Assembly: GCA_023138975.1 (NCBI GenBank)
Contig: JAGLON010000013.1
Coordinates: 1 to 64,000 of the forward strand
Direction: 5' to 3'
DNA length: 64,000 nucleotides
From: Candidatus Zixiibacteriota bacterium
GTDB taxonomy: Bacteria > Zixibacteria > MSB-5A5 > GN15 > JAAZOE01
Positions within the stretch are counted from its first letter, which is position 1; every line of letters begins with the position of its first letter. The translations under genes and the position numbers were made by a program. Positions 37,526 through 46,575 of the stretch are shown one piece after another. The notes beneath the pieces were generated by a model. That model saw only the letters and a program-made list of their open reading frames with translations, was not told where the DNA came from and did not search any database.

Positions 37526-38974
37526 TTATTTTGAGTATCCCATTTTATCGAGATGGGTTAAAGCAACATCTTTATCTAAAAACGGATGCTTGACACCGTT
37601 AATATCCTGATATGGTTCAGCCCCTTTGCCGGCGAGTAATAAAATATCGCCTTCTTTAGCCTGCCCCAGTAGATGCGATATGGCAATGTCTCTATCGGAT
37701 ATGGTATCAACTCTGGCGCCTTCAGCAAATCCAGGTTTGACATCCTCAATAATCTGCTCAGGGTCTTCGGATCGAGGATTATCTGAAGTAAGAACGCTAT
37801 AGTTCGACGCCTCCGTTGCAGCCTTACCCATGAGAGGCCGTTTGCCCCGATCACGATCGCCGCCACAACCGAATAAGGTCAATATTCTTCCATCACCCAA
37901 TTCACGGAGAGATTCAATAGTTCTGGTAATCGCATCGGGCGTATGGGCATAATCGACAAAAATCGAAAACGGCGCATTGCATTTAATCCTCTCAAGGCGT
38001 CCGGGAATAACCTTGGAGTTCTCGAGTCCGGTTTTGATGGAGTCAATATCAATTCCCGAAGCCATAGCAGCTGTTGCCGCGCCTAAAGCGTTATAAAGAT
38101 TGAACCGGCCGGGGAGTCTGAATTTTATTGCACGGTTACCCATTGGAGAATGAATTTCAAATCGGCTGCCTTCGGGATTTAGCGTAAAATGCTCCAGATA
38201 AACATCGGCCCCGGGGTCTGAAAGAGAATAGGTCATATACGAACCGGTGATGCGATCTTTCAGAGACATAAATTCAGGGCAGTCATAATTTATCACGGCC
38301 CATTTGTTTTCCTGATTCACAAAATCAAGAAGTTTTGCTTTCGCTTCCAAGTATTCTTCCATCGTATTGTGAAAATCAAGATGATCGCGCGTAAAATTGG
38401 TATAGAGCGCAACTTGGATATCAAGATTTCTTACTCGATGAAGCACCAACGCATGCGACGAAATCTCAATGATCGCATTAGTGCAGAAATTATTTTTCAT
38501 TATATGCAGCAAACGGTGTATATCAAGCGCTTCAGGCGTTGTCCGTGAGGCAGCTATCTTATCTTTGGTGGTATCGTATTCGAGTGACGTAATAATCCCG
38601 GTTCTCTTGCTGCGGGCATAGAACAGATTGCGAAGCAGGAAACAAGATGTTGTTTTACCGTTCGTGCCCGTTACTCCACATATTTTTATTCTATTGTTGG
38701 CATAATTGTAGAGTTTCGCAGCCAAATCCGCTAAGGCTCGCCGGGCATCCGGCACCACAACCTGAGGTACCGAACAATTGCATTCCTGGTCGGTAACGAC
38801 CGCGACCGCGCCTTTGGCAATAGCATCGTCGATATACTTATTACCATCGGTGGCAAAACCGCGAATGGCAACAAAGACCGAGCCGGGTTGAATCATTTTT
38901 GAATCATATTCAATACCGGAGACGTCTATATCCTCAGCGCCATAAATTATCGCGCCGTCAACCTCTCTGGTCAA
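37526..38974 (-). CDS. murE: UDP-MurNAc-L-Ala-D-Glu:meso-DAP ligase MurE
   Basis: MurE (482 residues) adds the third amino acid of the stem peptide. The N-terminal domain shows YDSKMIQPGSVFVAIRG, the ATP loop is GVTGTNGKTTSCFLL, and VDYAHTPDAI is present. The substrate motif SDNPRSEDP is of the DNPR type that marks meso-diaminopimelate specificity, unlike the lysine enzymes. This indicates DAP-type peptidoglycan. It lies 24 bp after the PBP gene and abuts murF. Confidence 0.96.
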   Translation of the reverse strand: MTREVDGAIIYGAEDIDVSGIEYDSKMIQPGSVFVAIRGFATDGNKYIDDAIAKGAVAVVTDQECNCSVPQVVVPDARRALADLAAKLYNYANNRIKICGVTGTNGKTTSCFLLRNLFYARSKRTGIITSLEYDTTKDKIAASRTTPEALDIHRLLHIMKNNFCTNAIIEISSHALVLHRVRNLDIQVALYTNFTRDHLDFHNTMEEYLEAKAKLLDFVNQENKWAVINYDCPEFMSLKDRITGSYMTYSLSDPGADVYLEHFTLNPEGSRFEIHSPMGNRAIKFRLPGRFNLYNALGAATAAMASGIDIDSIKTGLENSKVIPGRLERIKCNAPFSIFVDYAHTPDAITRTIESLRELGDGRILTLFGCGGDRDRGKRPLMGKAATEASNYSVLTSDNPRSEDPEQIIEDVKPGFAEGARVDTISDRDIAISHLLGQAKEGDILLLAGKGAEPYQDINGVKHPFLDKDVALTHLDKMGYSK

Positions 38975-38998
38975 CTCCTTAAGTCGGATAGAGCTCTC

Positions 38999-41095
38999 CT
39001 AACTTCGCTTAAATACGATCTTTACTTTTTCGTTCTTTTCTACTAATTCGCCGGCTTTAGGTGACTGTCGCACAACCCGGCCTTTGCCTTTAAAATCCGC
39101 CTTGATTCCATATGAATACAAGAGCGCAATTGTTTCTCTAATAGTCAGGCCGCCAACGTCGGGCATTATCTTTTCCAGAGCTCCAGCTATCGGAGCATAA
39201 CAAACCACTCCCTCACCGGAAGCCACCAACGATCCGGCGCAGGGACGTGTAGAGATTATTTCATGCCCGGTTCCTTCGAAAACAAACCCCAGACCAACTT
39301 CGCTCAATTTCTTCTTCGCTTTTGTCCGGGAAGAGCCTATCAAATCAGGCATACGAATAACATCTTTGCAAGATACTGCATCGGCATATTCATCGAGATT
39401 ATCCAACGTACTACCCACTTCAGGTGGGACATTGATATAATTATCGAGGGCCGCAAATTTAATCGCGATATTCTTAAAGGCTGGACCTGAAGTATGTCCG
39501 CCGTAGTGAATCGGCTCCGGTTCATCGATAATAACGATGCCGACTACCAGCGGTGAGTCCGCCGGGAAATACCCGGCAAAGGAAGCAATAAATTTATTCT
39601 TGTAATATCCGCCAGATTCCAGATTCGGCTTTTCTGCCGTTCCGGTTTTCCCGGCAATGGCAATAGGCGCGTCCACAAGAAGGTCACCGGTACCTCGTGT
39701 AACAACACCCCGCATGAAGGATTTGAGTACTGCAACAGTGCTGTCATCCAGCACTTTCACCGGACGGCTTTCATGCTGCTCAACTACCTGTCCATAATTG
39801 TTTATACACCCTTTGACAATGAAAGGCTGATATAAATACCCACCCGATGCGACCGTAGCGAATGCCTGAGCCATCTGTAGTGGCGTAACTGATAATCCAT
39901 GACCGATAGCAAATGTTGAAGTAACGAATTTCGACCAGCGGGGTGGACGGGCTACAAAGCCGTTACTTTCACCATTAAGACCGCATCTCGTCTTTCTGCC
40001 AAAACCCATTTTCTTAGCCATCGCTAAAATTTTATCACCGCCAACCTTATTGGCAATCTTACCCATAACGATATTAGACGACAACTCATAACCGGTGCGG
40101 AATGATAATGAATCATATTTGTGATCATCCCTCAGAGTATTCCGCCCCAAACGCCAGCGTCCCTGCTCGGCGTAAAAGCTGTCACTCGGTTGTATCAATC
40201 CTGATTCGAGCGCAGCCGCGGCGGTTACTAATTTAAATATTGATCCCGGTTCAAAAGTTGAGCTTACAGCTTCAAGCTTCATTGGTTTCGTGTTTGGTTT
40301 GTCACTCGCTGAATAATCGGCTGCGGCCAAAATCGCGCCGCTATGAGGATCTACAAACACCGCCATCCCGCCTTTGGCATTATGCTTTTCTACTGCCTTC
40401 GCCAATTCTTCTTCAACAATCTGCTGCTTATCCCAATCTACAGTCAACACAACTGATTTTCCCGGAAGGGATTTTTTTATGGGGATTTCCTGAATGCGAA
40501 ACTCTTTGCCCATACCGTTACGCTGAATAACTGAACGTCCGCTGATGCCGGTCAGATATTCGTTCATGACCATTTCTACACCGGATTTTCCTTGATTGTC
40601 CAGATCGACAAACCCCAAAACAGCGCGGCCGACGTTGGCAAACGGATAACAGCGAGTTGGTTCTTCCTGAACAAACAACCCGCAGCCTTTTTTGGCGGAA
40701 TCAAATCGTGCGAATTCTTTCGGAGTCAACCCCCGTTTAATCCACCGGAATTTTTTCGGTTTTAGATTAAACTTTTTTGCCAGGGCACGTTTACTCATCT
40801 TCAGTATTCGCCCTAACTGCGCATAAGAGGCAGACACATCTTTTTGATTCAGAGGGTATGCGAACAGCGATTTAAAACAACCATTAATTACAATTTTCCT
40901 GCCGCGAGTATCATATATCTCCCCTCGAACAGCCGGAAGTTCTATCGATTGCAGGTATTGACGCTGAGCCTTGGCTCGATATTCGGGACCTGATATTACC
41001 TGAACAGCAACCAGCCGGGCAGCGAATAAGATAAACACGGCTCCAAACGATACGATAACAAGTCCTACTCGTACTTTTGAATAATGTGCCTTCAT
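38999..41095 (-). CDS. ftsI: Division-specific penicillin-binding protein (FtsI/PBP3) with PASTA domains
   Basis: This 698-residue class B transpeptidase crosslinks septal peptidoglycan. It has one N-terminal transmembrane helix (about 9-33) and then the dimerisation domain (VRGEIYDTRGRKI). The transpeptidase domain has the active-site SxxK in FEPGSIFKLV, the SxN motif in ELSSNIVMG and KTG in IAGKTGTAEKP. Two C-terminal PASTA-like domains follow (MPDLIGSSRTKAKKKL and MPDVGGLTIRETIALL, about 570-698). PASTA tails are typical of Gram-positive SpoVD/PBP2x but also occur in several FCB and other diderm phyla. Its start overlaps the ftsL-like stop by 4 nt. Confidence 0.95.
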   Translation of the reverse strand: MKAHYSKVRVGLVIVSFGAVFILFAARLVAVQVISGPEYRAKAQRQYLQSIELPAVRGEIYDTRGRKIVINGCFKSLFAYPLNQKDVSASYAQLGRILKMSKRALAKKFNLKPKKFRWIKRGLTPKEFARFDSAKKGCGLFVQEEPTRCYPFANVGRAVLGFVDLDNQGKSGVEMVMNEYLTGISGRSVIQRNGMGKEFRIQEIPIKKSLPGKSVVLTVDWDKQQIVEEELAKAVEKHNAKGGMAVFVDPHSGAILAAADYSASDKPNTKPMKLEAVSSTFEPGSIFKLVTAAAALESGLIQPSDSFYAEQGRWRLGRNTLRDDHKYDSLSFRTGYELSSNIVMGKIANKVGGDKILAMAKKMGFGRKTRCGLNGESNGFVARPPRWSKFVTSTFAIGHGLSVTPLQMAQAFATVASGGYLYQPFIVKGCINNYGQVVEQHESRPVKVLDDSTVAVLKSFMRGVVTRGTGDLLVDAPIAIAGKTGTAEKPNLESGGYYKNKFIASFAGYFPADSPLVVGIVIIDEPEPIHYGGHTSGPAFKNIAIKFAALDNYINVPPEVGSTLDNLDEYADAVSCKDVIRMPDLIGSSRTKAKKKLSEVGLGFVFEGTGHEIISTRPCAGSLVASGEGVVCYAPIAGALEKIMPDVGGLTIRETIALLYSYGIKADFKGKGRVVRQSPKAGELVEKNEKVKIVFKRS

Positions 41096-41538
41096 TGTCC
41101 CTCAAAAAGCTGATTTGCTTCAGCTTCATTAGCCGAAATTATGGGAATATTCCCTTTTATCTTTCCAAATGCTTCCAGCAATCCTGTGTATCTATTTTCA
41201 TCTAAGTTTAATTCCGGTCTCAAAACCAAATTCTGAGTTGGGACTGTCGGGCGGAGCCCCAGCTTCATATCAATAACTGAAACATCAACCGCGCCAATTG
41301 AGGATGCTAATGCCCATTTATTTTTCAGAGAAGATACATATCGTTCGGCAATTTCATTCCTATCCCGTAATAGATCAATTTCATCATCTAAAGCACGTAC
41401 CCAGACCCTGAGATATATATAGCATGAGGAAAAACCGACAATGATAAGACTGAACAGTACAATACGAAGATATTTCCCGCTCGGAAGTTTGAACTGCTTT
41501 TTCTTAGAACGCTTTCTATAAACCGTTCTGCGTGCCAT
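41092..41538 (-). CDS. FtsL-like divisome protein
   Basis: This 148-residue bitopic protein has a strongly basic cytoplasmic start (MARRTVYRKRSKKKQFK). One transmembrane helix follows (about 25-47), then a predicted coiled coil (LRVWVRALDDEIDLLRDRNEIAERYVSSLKNK). That is the FtsL layout, and its place between rsmH and ftsI is the conserved ftsL slot. FtsL sequences diverge fast, so identity rests on position and topology. The C-terminal 60 residues extend past the usual length and have no recognisable domain. It lies 2 bp after rsmH and overlaps ftsI by 4 nt. Confidence 0.72.
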   Translation of the reverse strand: MARRTVYRKRSKKKQFKLPSGKYLRIVLFSLIIVGFSSCYIYLRVWVRALDDEIDLLRDRNEIAERYVSSLKNKWALASSIGAVDVSVIDMKLGLRPTVPTQNLVLRPELNLDENRYTGLLEAFGKIKGNIPIISANEAEANQLFEGQ

Positions 41539-41540
41539 AC

Positions 41541-42473
41541 CTATAATTTCTCCATTACCCTCAGCTTGGCCGAGCGTGCCCTGGGATTTTCTTTTATTTC
41601 CTCAGACGATGGAACCAGCGGCTTTTTATTTATCAGCCTGGCAAGTGACTTGTAATTTCCCATTGGGTCCTCATAGTCTGCATCCATTTTGCCCTTGACT
41701 GCACCCCGCATAAAAAGCTTGACTATCCGATCTTCCAGACTGTGATATGAGACTACAACAAGTCTTCCCCCGGATCGAAGTATATCAAAAGATGCTCGCA
41801 AGCCGGTCTCTAACTGCTCCAGTTCCTCATTGACAATTATGCGGATAGCCTGAAAACACCTGGATAATGATTTGTTTACATAACGGGGGTTGGTAACCGA
41901 TTCAATCACTCGCGCCAGCTCACCGGTTGTCTTTATTGGAGATTTGCGGCGCGCTTGAACAATGGCATACGCGACTTTCCGTGAATTCTTCTCTTCGCCA
42001 TAATGAAACAGCGCATCAGCCAGTTGTTTTTCCGAGTATGAATTTATGATATCAGCGGCGGTCGTTTCTGTTCTTCGGTCCATACGAAAATCAAGCGGTC
42101 CGTCTCCACGGTAAGTAAACCCCCGCTCAACACTATCAAATTGCCATGAAGATACGCCTAAGTCAAAAATCACACCGCTTATATCCGTCATTCCATGAGC
42201 CAATGCCAATGCCTTTAAATCTCCAAACGCTCCTTGTATGACCTGCACACGGGAGCCAAAGCTTTCTAATCTTTTCAAGGTAATTGCCACCGCCTCATCA
42301 TCCCTGTCAATGGCAAATACTTTTCCCGAAGAATCAAGCCGGGAAACAATTCGGTATGTATAGCCCCCTCCACCCGCAGTTGCATCGATATAGATGCCGT
42401 CCGGGCGGATCTTTAATAAATCGACCGCCTCGTCAGCCATTACCGGCTGATGAAAGCTATCGATTCGGGTCAT
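41541..42473 (-). CDS. rsmH: 16S rRNA (cytosine(1402)-N(4))-methyltransferase RsmH
   Basis: RsmH (310 residues) methylates C1402 of 16S rRNA in the ribosomal P site. The start contains the family motif HQPVMADEAVDLL, the SAM-binding loop is DATAGGGGYTYRI, and GVIFDLGVSSWQFD and VVSYHSLEDRIVKLFM are diagnostic. It overlaps the mraZ 3' end by 17 nt, so translation is coupled to mraZ. Starting further inside would remove the HQPV motif. Confidence 0.97.
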   Translation of the reverse strand: MTRIDSFHQPVMADEAVDLLKIRPDGIYIDATAGGGGYTYRIVSRLDSSGKVFAIDRDDEAVAITLKRLESFGSRVQVIQGAFGDLKALALAHGMTDISGVIFDLGVSSWQFDSVERGFTYRGDGPLDFRMDRRTETTAADIINSYSEKQLADALFHYGEEKNSRKVAYAIVQARRKSPIKTTGELARVIESVTNPRYVNKSLSRCFQAIRIIVNEELEQLETGLRASFDILRSGGRLVVVSYHSLEDRIVKLFMRGAVKGKMDADYEDPMGNYKSLARLINKKPLVPSSEEIKENPRARSAKLRVMEKL

Positions 42474-42933
42474 CAGTGTATAAACCCTCGGCTACCTCCT
42501 CGAGCGTCCGGCCGTAATTATCCATGTATTTCTCATACTGATCCGGATCCCAAATCTCTATCGTTTGATTGGCGCCCAACACCAGAACTTCCTTGCCTAA
42601 ACCGGCCAACTTTCGTAGTATTTCCGGTATATGGATTCTACCTGAGCGGTCTATTTTTTCAATGGAGGTAAACTGATGTAGTCGCCTGTTTAAAAATCGT
42701 AGATCTTTTTGGGCAAATGACTTTGTTTCAAGACGCTGTTGTACTTTCTCCCACTCTGATTCTGGATAAAGAGAAAGGCAGCCGTCAAAACCCTGGGTAA
42801 CAATTAATCTGTCGGCGGCGGGAATTCCTTTTTTCTGAGATGTTTCCGGGTCGCCGGGCCTGATTTTCGATGGAATCGAGAGTCGGCCCTTATCATCGAT
42901 TGTGCCGGAATATGTGCCGCAAAAACCTAACAA
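42457..42933 (-). CDS. mraZ: Transcriptional regulator MraZ
   Basis: MraZ (158 residues) has two AbrB-like swapped-hairpin domains: FCGTYSGTIDDKGRLSIPSKIR at the start and KIDRSGRIHIPEILRKLAG in the second half, each with the family's DxxGR-type loop. It would bind TGGG repeats and repress its own operon. The start codon is TTG (42931-42933), preceded by AAAGG at a suitable distance. Four TGGG boxes lie directly upstream. It is the first gene of the dcw cluster and overlaps rsmH by 17 nt. Confidence 0.95.
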   Translation of the reverse strand: MLGFCGTYSGTIDDKGRLSIPSKIRPGDPETSQKKGIPAADRLIVTQGFDGCLSLYPESEWEKVQQRLETKSFAQKDLRFLNRRLHQFTSIEKIDRSGRIHIPEILRKLAGLGKEVLVLGANQTIEIWDPDQYEKYMDNYGRTLEEVAEGLYTDDPNR

Positions 42934-42957
42934 TTTGCGCCTTTCGCCTGAAATCGT

Positions 42958-42991
42958 CCCATCTCATCCCACTGCTTCCCAATACTACCCA
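42958..42991 (-). promoter_or_regulatory. MraZ operator: four TGGG boxes at 10-bp period
   Basis: On the minus strand TGGG occurs at 42988-42991, 42978-42981, 42968-42971 and 42958-42961, an exact 10-bp spacing, one helical turn. Tandem TGGG repeats with 10-bp period are the known binding pattern of enterobacterial MraZ. The boxes overlap and follow the predicted -10 of the mraZ promoter, consistent with autorepression of the whole dcw operon. Confidence 0.88.
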
Positions 42992-43010
42992 TTTTTTAAG
43001 GAAAAAGCAA
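42982..43010 (-). promoter_or_regulatory. Predicted promoter of the dcw cluster
   Basis: On the minus strand TTGCTT (43005-43010) and TAGTAT (42982-42987) are separated by exactly 17 nt. The -10 element sits between the first two TGGG boxes. A second overlapping TTGCTT lies 4 nt further upstream. The hexamers are only moderate matches to consensus. Confidence 0.55.
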
Positions 43011-43254
43011 GCAAAAAGTACTCTCGTAATCCAATATCTGCCAATAAATAAGCCAGTGCCGTTGTTGTTTATTTTCTACCCCTTTCAACCCCAAAAACTA
43101 CCGTCAAAATCATCTTTTTTTTGATTGATATTTTTTTGAAGTGAAAACAGTCGATAGACTATTGCTAAAACCCTATACTTAAGTCAAATAATCATCTCAT
43201 TGATTGGCCGTACTACAAGAACAATAACGGCATAACCATCTCTGTATCAGTAGC
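43011..43254. other. Divergent intergenic region between mraZ and C25 peptidase
   Basis: Together with the mraZ control region and the 43255-43343 leader this makes a 410-bp gene-free gap. The middle part holds no supported gene, repeat or RNA. Confidence 0.4.
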
Positions 43255-43283
43255 TTAAACATTTATTTAAAATATAGTATAAT
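43255..43283 (+). promoter_or_regulatory. Predicted promoter of the C25 peptidase gene
   Basis: A perfect -10 TATAAT lies at 43278-43283, with a weak -35 TTAAAC at 43255-43260, 17 nt away. It is 60 bp upstream of the peptidase ATG. Confidence 0.52.
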
Positions 43284-43343
43284 GAGGCATTCGGATTGCA
43301 ATTACCCTCTTGAATCTAGCTGAAACAGTTTCAGGGGGAAACT

Positions 43344-45683
43344 ATGAAGTTCGGGAGAAAGATTTTACTGCTGATTGTGAGTCTCGCTTCGGTTGTCTCA
43401 GCCGGGACAACGGATACTGTTTATTTTGAGACTGAAAAAATAATATACGATGTCACCTCAAATTCGATTAAATATGCTGATTTTGAGATGATCAAGGACT
43501 TTAATCAGCCATCGGTGCCGGTTGAAAATCGGTTTTATCATTCTCAAAGTTATTCGGGAATATCAGGGATCAAATGTACAGTATTAAAGGCAGATACAAT
43601 ATCTCTACCATTTTCTGTAGAGTTGAACCAAAACGATATCACGACTTCAGACAATGAATGGTTCGTGTCGCAATCCTTATCTATCCCCAAGAACGAGTCA
43701 GTTTATCCGGCTAATGCAATCACAACCGGATTTAATAAATCTTCCCATAACTCAATTGCGTCGATTCAACTGTTTCCTATTCAGTATTTAGGCCGGGACA
43801 AAATCATCTTAAATCAACAGATTGAAATCACCATCTCCTCCGCCGCGACAGAAATTATGCATGGTTTGCCAGACTTTGATAGTCGGGAAAGAAAAGAAAC
43901 TACAATAACAAAATCATCTTCTTATACCAGTTCAAACGGATGCCCCCTGAATATAAATTTCGTAATTGTTTCCCCGCCTGAATTTGTAGAATCATTTCAG
44001 TCATTGCTGGACTTAAAACGGCGCTCAGGATACAATACGGCTATCGCAGTCACCGACTCTATATTTTTGTACTATGCAGGAATTGATGAGGCCGAATCTC
44101 TGCGAGAATACCTAAAAGACTTTTATAATACCGGTGGACAGTATGCCATTTTAGGCGGTGATGAACACCGGGTACCGATTCGGTATGCTTATTTTTATAA
44201 CACTACAACTCCGCAAACACTAGAAAACCTGATGATATGCGATTTATACTTCGGGGATCTGAGCGGGAATTGGGACAGCGACGGCGATGGAGTTTACGGG
44301 GAACCAACTCAGGATCAACCTGATTTGGGGCTGGAGATTTTAGTTGGACGTCTTCCATTTTCTCAACCGGAGCAGGTGATCGCCTATACACATAAACTTG
44401 AGGCATATCTGTTTAACCCCGGAAACGGGGATAAAACATATCTGAATAAAGCGGTGTTTCTTACCTCGGATCAAATGCGTGACTATTTTGATGCCGGGCA
44501 GCAGTATAAAGTCGCAGAAAATTTCCCGACCGATTTTTCTGCTGATTGCGAGCGGCTGGCTGAGTTGCCTAACGGAGATGCTCCAACTCCATCGGGTCCT
44601 TTTTCTGATGACGTGATAAATGATTTAGGCTCCGGATTTGGAATGATTAATATCCTCGCTCATGGCCGCCCCGATGGTTTTGTTGTCAGCTCATCGCTGT
44701 ACAATGAATTCCCAAAATCTTACATGTTGACCGGTGAGGAAAACAGCAGCGGTGACAATTTCATCGACATCCCAAGTAACAACAAAGTCTCGTTTTATTA
44801 TTCAATCGCTTGCTCACAGGCAAGCTTTGACCTTGAAACCCTATACGGTCAGACAATGCCCTCGGTCGTCGAAGAACTCCTGGCCCTCGAAAACAAAGGG
44901 GCAGTTGGCATGATTGGATTCACCCGTTGGGGATGGGTCGGTTCCAGTTATAAATTAATGGCTTCGTTTTATAAGCACCTATTTGGATCAGCCAATGGTA
45001 ATCCTGTTATCGCCATGCAGAACTCATGGCTTGACTATCCCTATTACCGGGATCAGATATACGGTCAGGGGTATTACGGAGATCCTTCGATAACAATTTA
45101 TACTAATGAACCTCATCAATCGACAATGTCCTCTGAACCGATTTACCATCCCGGAGAAAATCTTTCACTAACTGTACTAAACAATAATTCACCGATGGCC
45201 AACACACAGGTTGTCATCAGCCCCAGTGAAGGAACATATATACCAGCAATGACGGATGATAACGGAAAAGTTGATTTCAGTATTCCTGGGGATTGGAGTG
45301 AAACTATTATAATCACCGCTTTGACTCCCGGAGAAATCTCTGCCGTAATGTCCCTAAGCCCATCAATCGCATCTGATGCTGACGACGACGATCTGGTGCT
45401 GCCATTAGAGTTTGAACTGCATCAGAATTATCCCAATCCGTTCAATCCGACGACGACAATCGCTTTTACGACAACTCAATCAGGAGAGGTTTCGGTACAA
45501 ATCTTTAATATTTTGAGTGAATTGGTCAATGAGCCGATCCATCAATACTTGGCAGCCGGTGCACATGAAGTTATCTGGAACGGGCGAAATCGCTATGGTG
45601 AAGAAACCGCCAGCGGAATATACTTATACCGCATAGTTTCAGCGGAAGGCATTAGGACCAGGAAAATGGTGCTGATTAAATAA
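43344..45683 (+). CDS. Gingipain-like peptidase C25 with C-terminal sorting domain
   Basis: This 779-residue secreted cysteine peptidase is caspase-like. A signal peptide (MKFGRKILLLIVSLASVVSAG) is followed by an N-terminal propeptide-like beta region (to about 200). The catalytic C25 domain (about 205-590) has His440 in INILAHGRPDG and Cys490 in YYSIACSQASF. An Ig-like segment follows, then a FlgD-like sorting module starting NYPNPFNPTTTIAF (near 693) and ending GIYLYRI to RKMVLIK. Such tails direct type IX-type secretion and surface attachment in Bacteroidota and are common in other FCB phyla. An AGGGGG ribosome site precedes the ATG. Its last 8 nt overlap the end of the convergent glycosyltransferase gene. 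Natural substrates are unknown. Confidence 0.92.
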   Translation: MKFGRKILLLIVSLASVVSAGTTDTVYFETEKIIYDVTSNSIKYADFEMIKDFNQPSVPVENRFYHSQSYSGISGIKCTVLKADTISLPFSVELNQNDITTSDNEWFVSQSLSIPKNESVYPANAITTGFNKSSHNSIASIQLFPIQYLGRDKIILNQQIEITISSAATEIMHGLPDFDSRERKETTITKSSSYTSSNGCPLNINFVIVSPPEFVESFQSLLDLKRRSGYNTAIAVTDSIFLYYAGIDEAESLREYLKDFYNTGGQYAILGGDEHRVPIRYAYFYNTTTPQTLENLMICDLYFGDLSGNWDSDGDGVYGEPTQDQPDLGLEILVGRLPFSQPEQVIAYTHKLEAYLFNPGNGDKTYLNKAVFLTSDQMRDYFDAGQQYKVAENFPTDFSADCERLAELPNGDAPTPSGPFSDDVINDLGSGFGMINILAHGRPDGFVVSSSLYNEFPKSYMLTGEENSSGDNFIDIPSNNKVSFYYSIACSQASFDLETLYGQTMPSVVEELLALENKGAVGMIGFTRWGWVGSSYKLMASFYKHLFGSANGNPVIAMQNSWLDYPYYRDQIYGQGYYGDPSITIYTNEPHQSTMSSEPIYHPGENLSLTVLNNNSPMANTQVVISPSEGTYIPAMTDDNGKVDFSIPGDWSETIIITALTPGEISAVMSLSPSIASDADDDDLVLPLEFELHQNYPNPFNPTTTIAFTTTQSGEVSVQIFNILSELVNEPIHQYLAAGAHEVIWNGRNRYGEETASGIYLYRIVSAEGIRTRKMVLIK

Positions 45684-46575
45684 ACTTGCGGAGCCAATGA
45701 TAGACAGACCTCGGTATAGCGCTAATAAATAACAGCAACCCCGCAATCAATGAAAGCGGAAGCCGGATGATTCTTGAAAACCTCCCCGACCGACGCCGCT
45801 TCTCATATTTTACAAAGTATTTGAACATCCCTCCATGCGAAAGCCAAACCATCTTCGGTTTTTGACGAGAAACCGAACCGCCTTGGTAATGCTCAAGAAC
45901 AGCCTCACAGCAATAATAATTTCTATAACCCGCAATTTCAAGCCGTTCACAGTAATCAACATCGTTGAAAAATATCCCGAATGATTCATCCATCAGGCCA
46001 ATATTATTTATACACTCGCGCTTTAATAACATGGCCGCCCCCATCGGCTGTGGAACAGAGCGTGAATGACAGTGATCAAAATCACCCATCTTCCAACCGT
46101 TGAACAATTTCGAGTCGGGGAATAAAAAGGACAGTCCGATTAGCTCAAATAACAGATGATGATAACGAGGAAACCGCCGGCAGAACCGCTGCAGCTTACC
46201 ATCAAAACCAACTAACCGAGGACCAATCATCCCCGGATTAGGTAATTGTTCATAGCAGGCGATTAGGGAGTTTAGACATCCGTTGGAAATTCTTATATCC
46301 TGATTTAATATCCAAACATAATCATTATCAGTTATCTGCAGCCCCTGATTAACCGCCTTGGCAAAACCTGCATTGGTGCGATTCTTTATCAATTTTATAG
46401 CGGGATAGTTTTCCTCAATAAATTCAACTGTGCCATCTGTCGAATGATTATCAATAACGATTATTTCGTTGTCATATCCTTTAAGATTTTCAGCGAGAGT
46501 TTTCAAACAATCGGGAACAAATTCCATCCCATGATAGGAAATCACAATCGCGGATATGCTTGGTTTATCGTTCAC
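45676..46575 (-). CDS. Glycosyltransferase family 2
   Basis: This 299-residue GT-A fold enzyme is of the rhamnosyltransferase-like type. The N-terminus ISAIVISYHGMEF, the nucleotide-binding segment IIVIDNHSTDGTVEFIEENYP and NAGFAKAVNQGLQ are typical. VWILNQDIRISNGC carries the DxD-like metal site and FFNDVDYCERLEIAGY the acceptor-side region. A hydrophobic segment near the C-terminus (SLIAGLLLFISAI) suggests membrane association. It would add a sugar to a surface polysaccharide or lipid-linked glycan. It is the last gene of the minus-strand glycan group and overlaps the preceding GT4 gene by 11 nt. Confidence 0.92.
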   Translation of the reverse strand: MNDKPSISAIVISYHGMEFVPDCLKTLAENLKGYDNEIIVIDNHSTDGTVEFIEENYPAIKLIKNRTNAGFAKAVNQGLQITDNDYVWILNQDIRISNGCLNSLIACYEQLPNPGMIGPRLVGFDGKLQRFCRRFPRYHHLLFELIGLSFLFPDSKLFNGWKMGDFDHCHSRSVPQPMGAAMLLKRECINNIGLMDESFGIFFNDVDYCERLEIAGYRNYYCCEAVLEHYQGGSVSRQKPKMVWLSHGGMFKYFVKYEKRRRSGRFSRIIRLPLSLIAGLLLFISAIPRSVYHWLRKFI

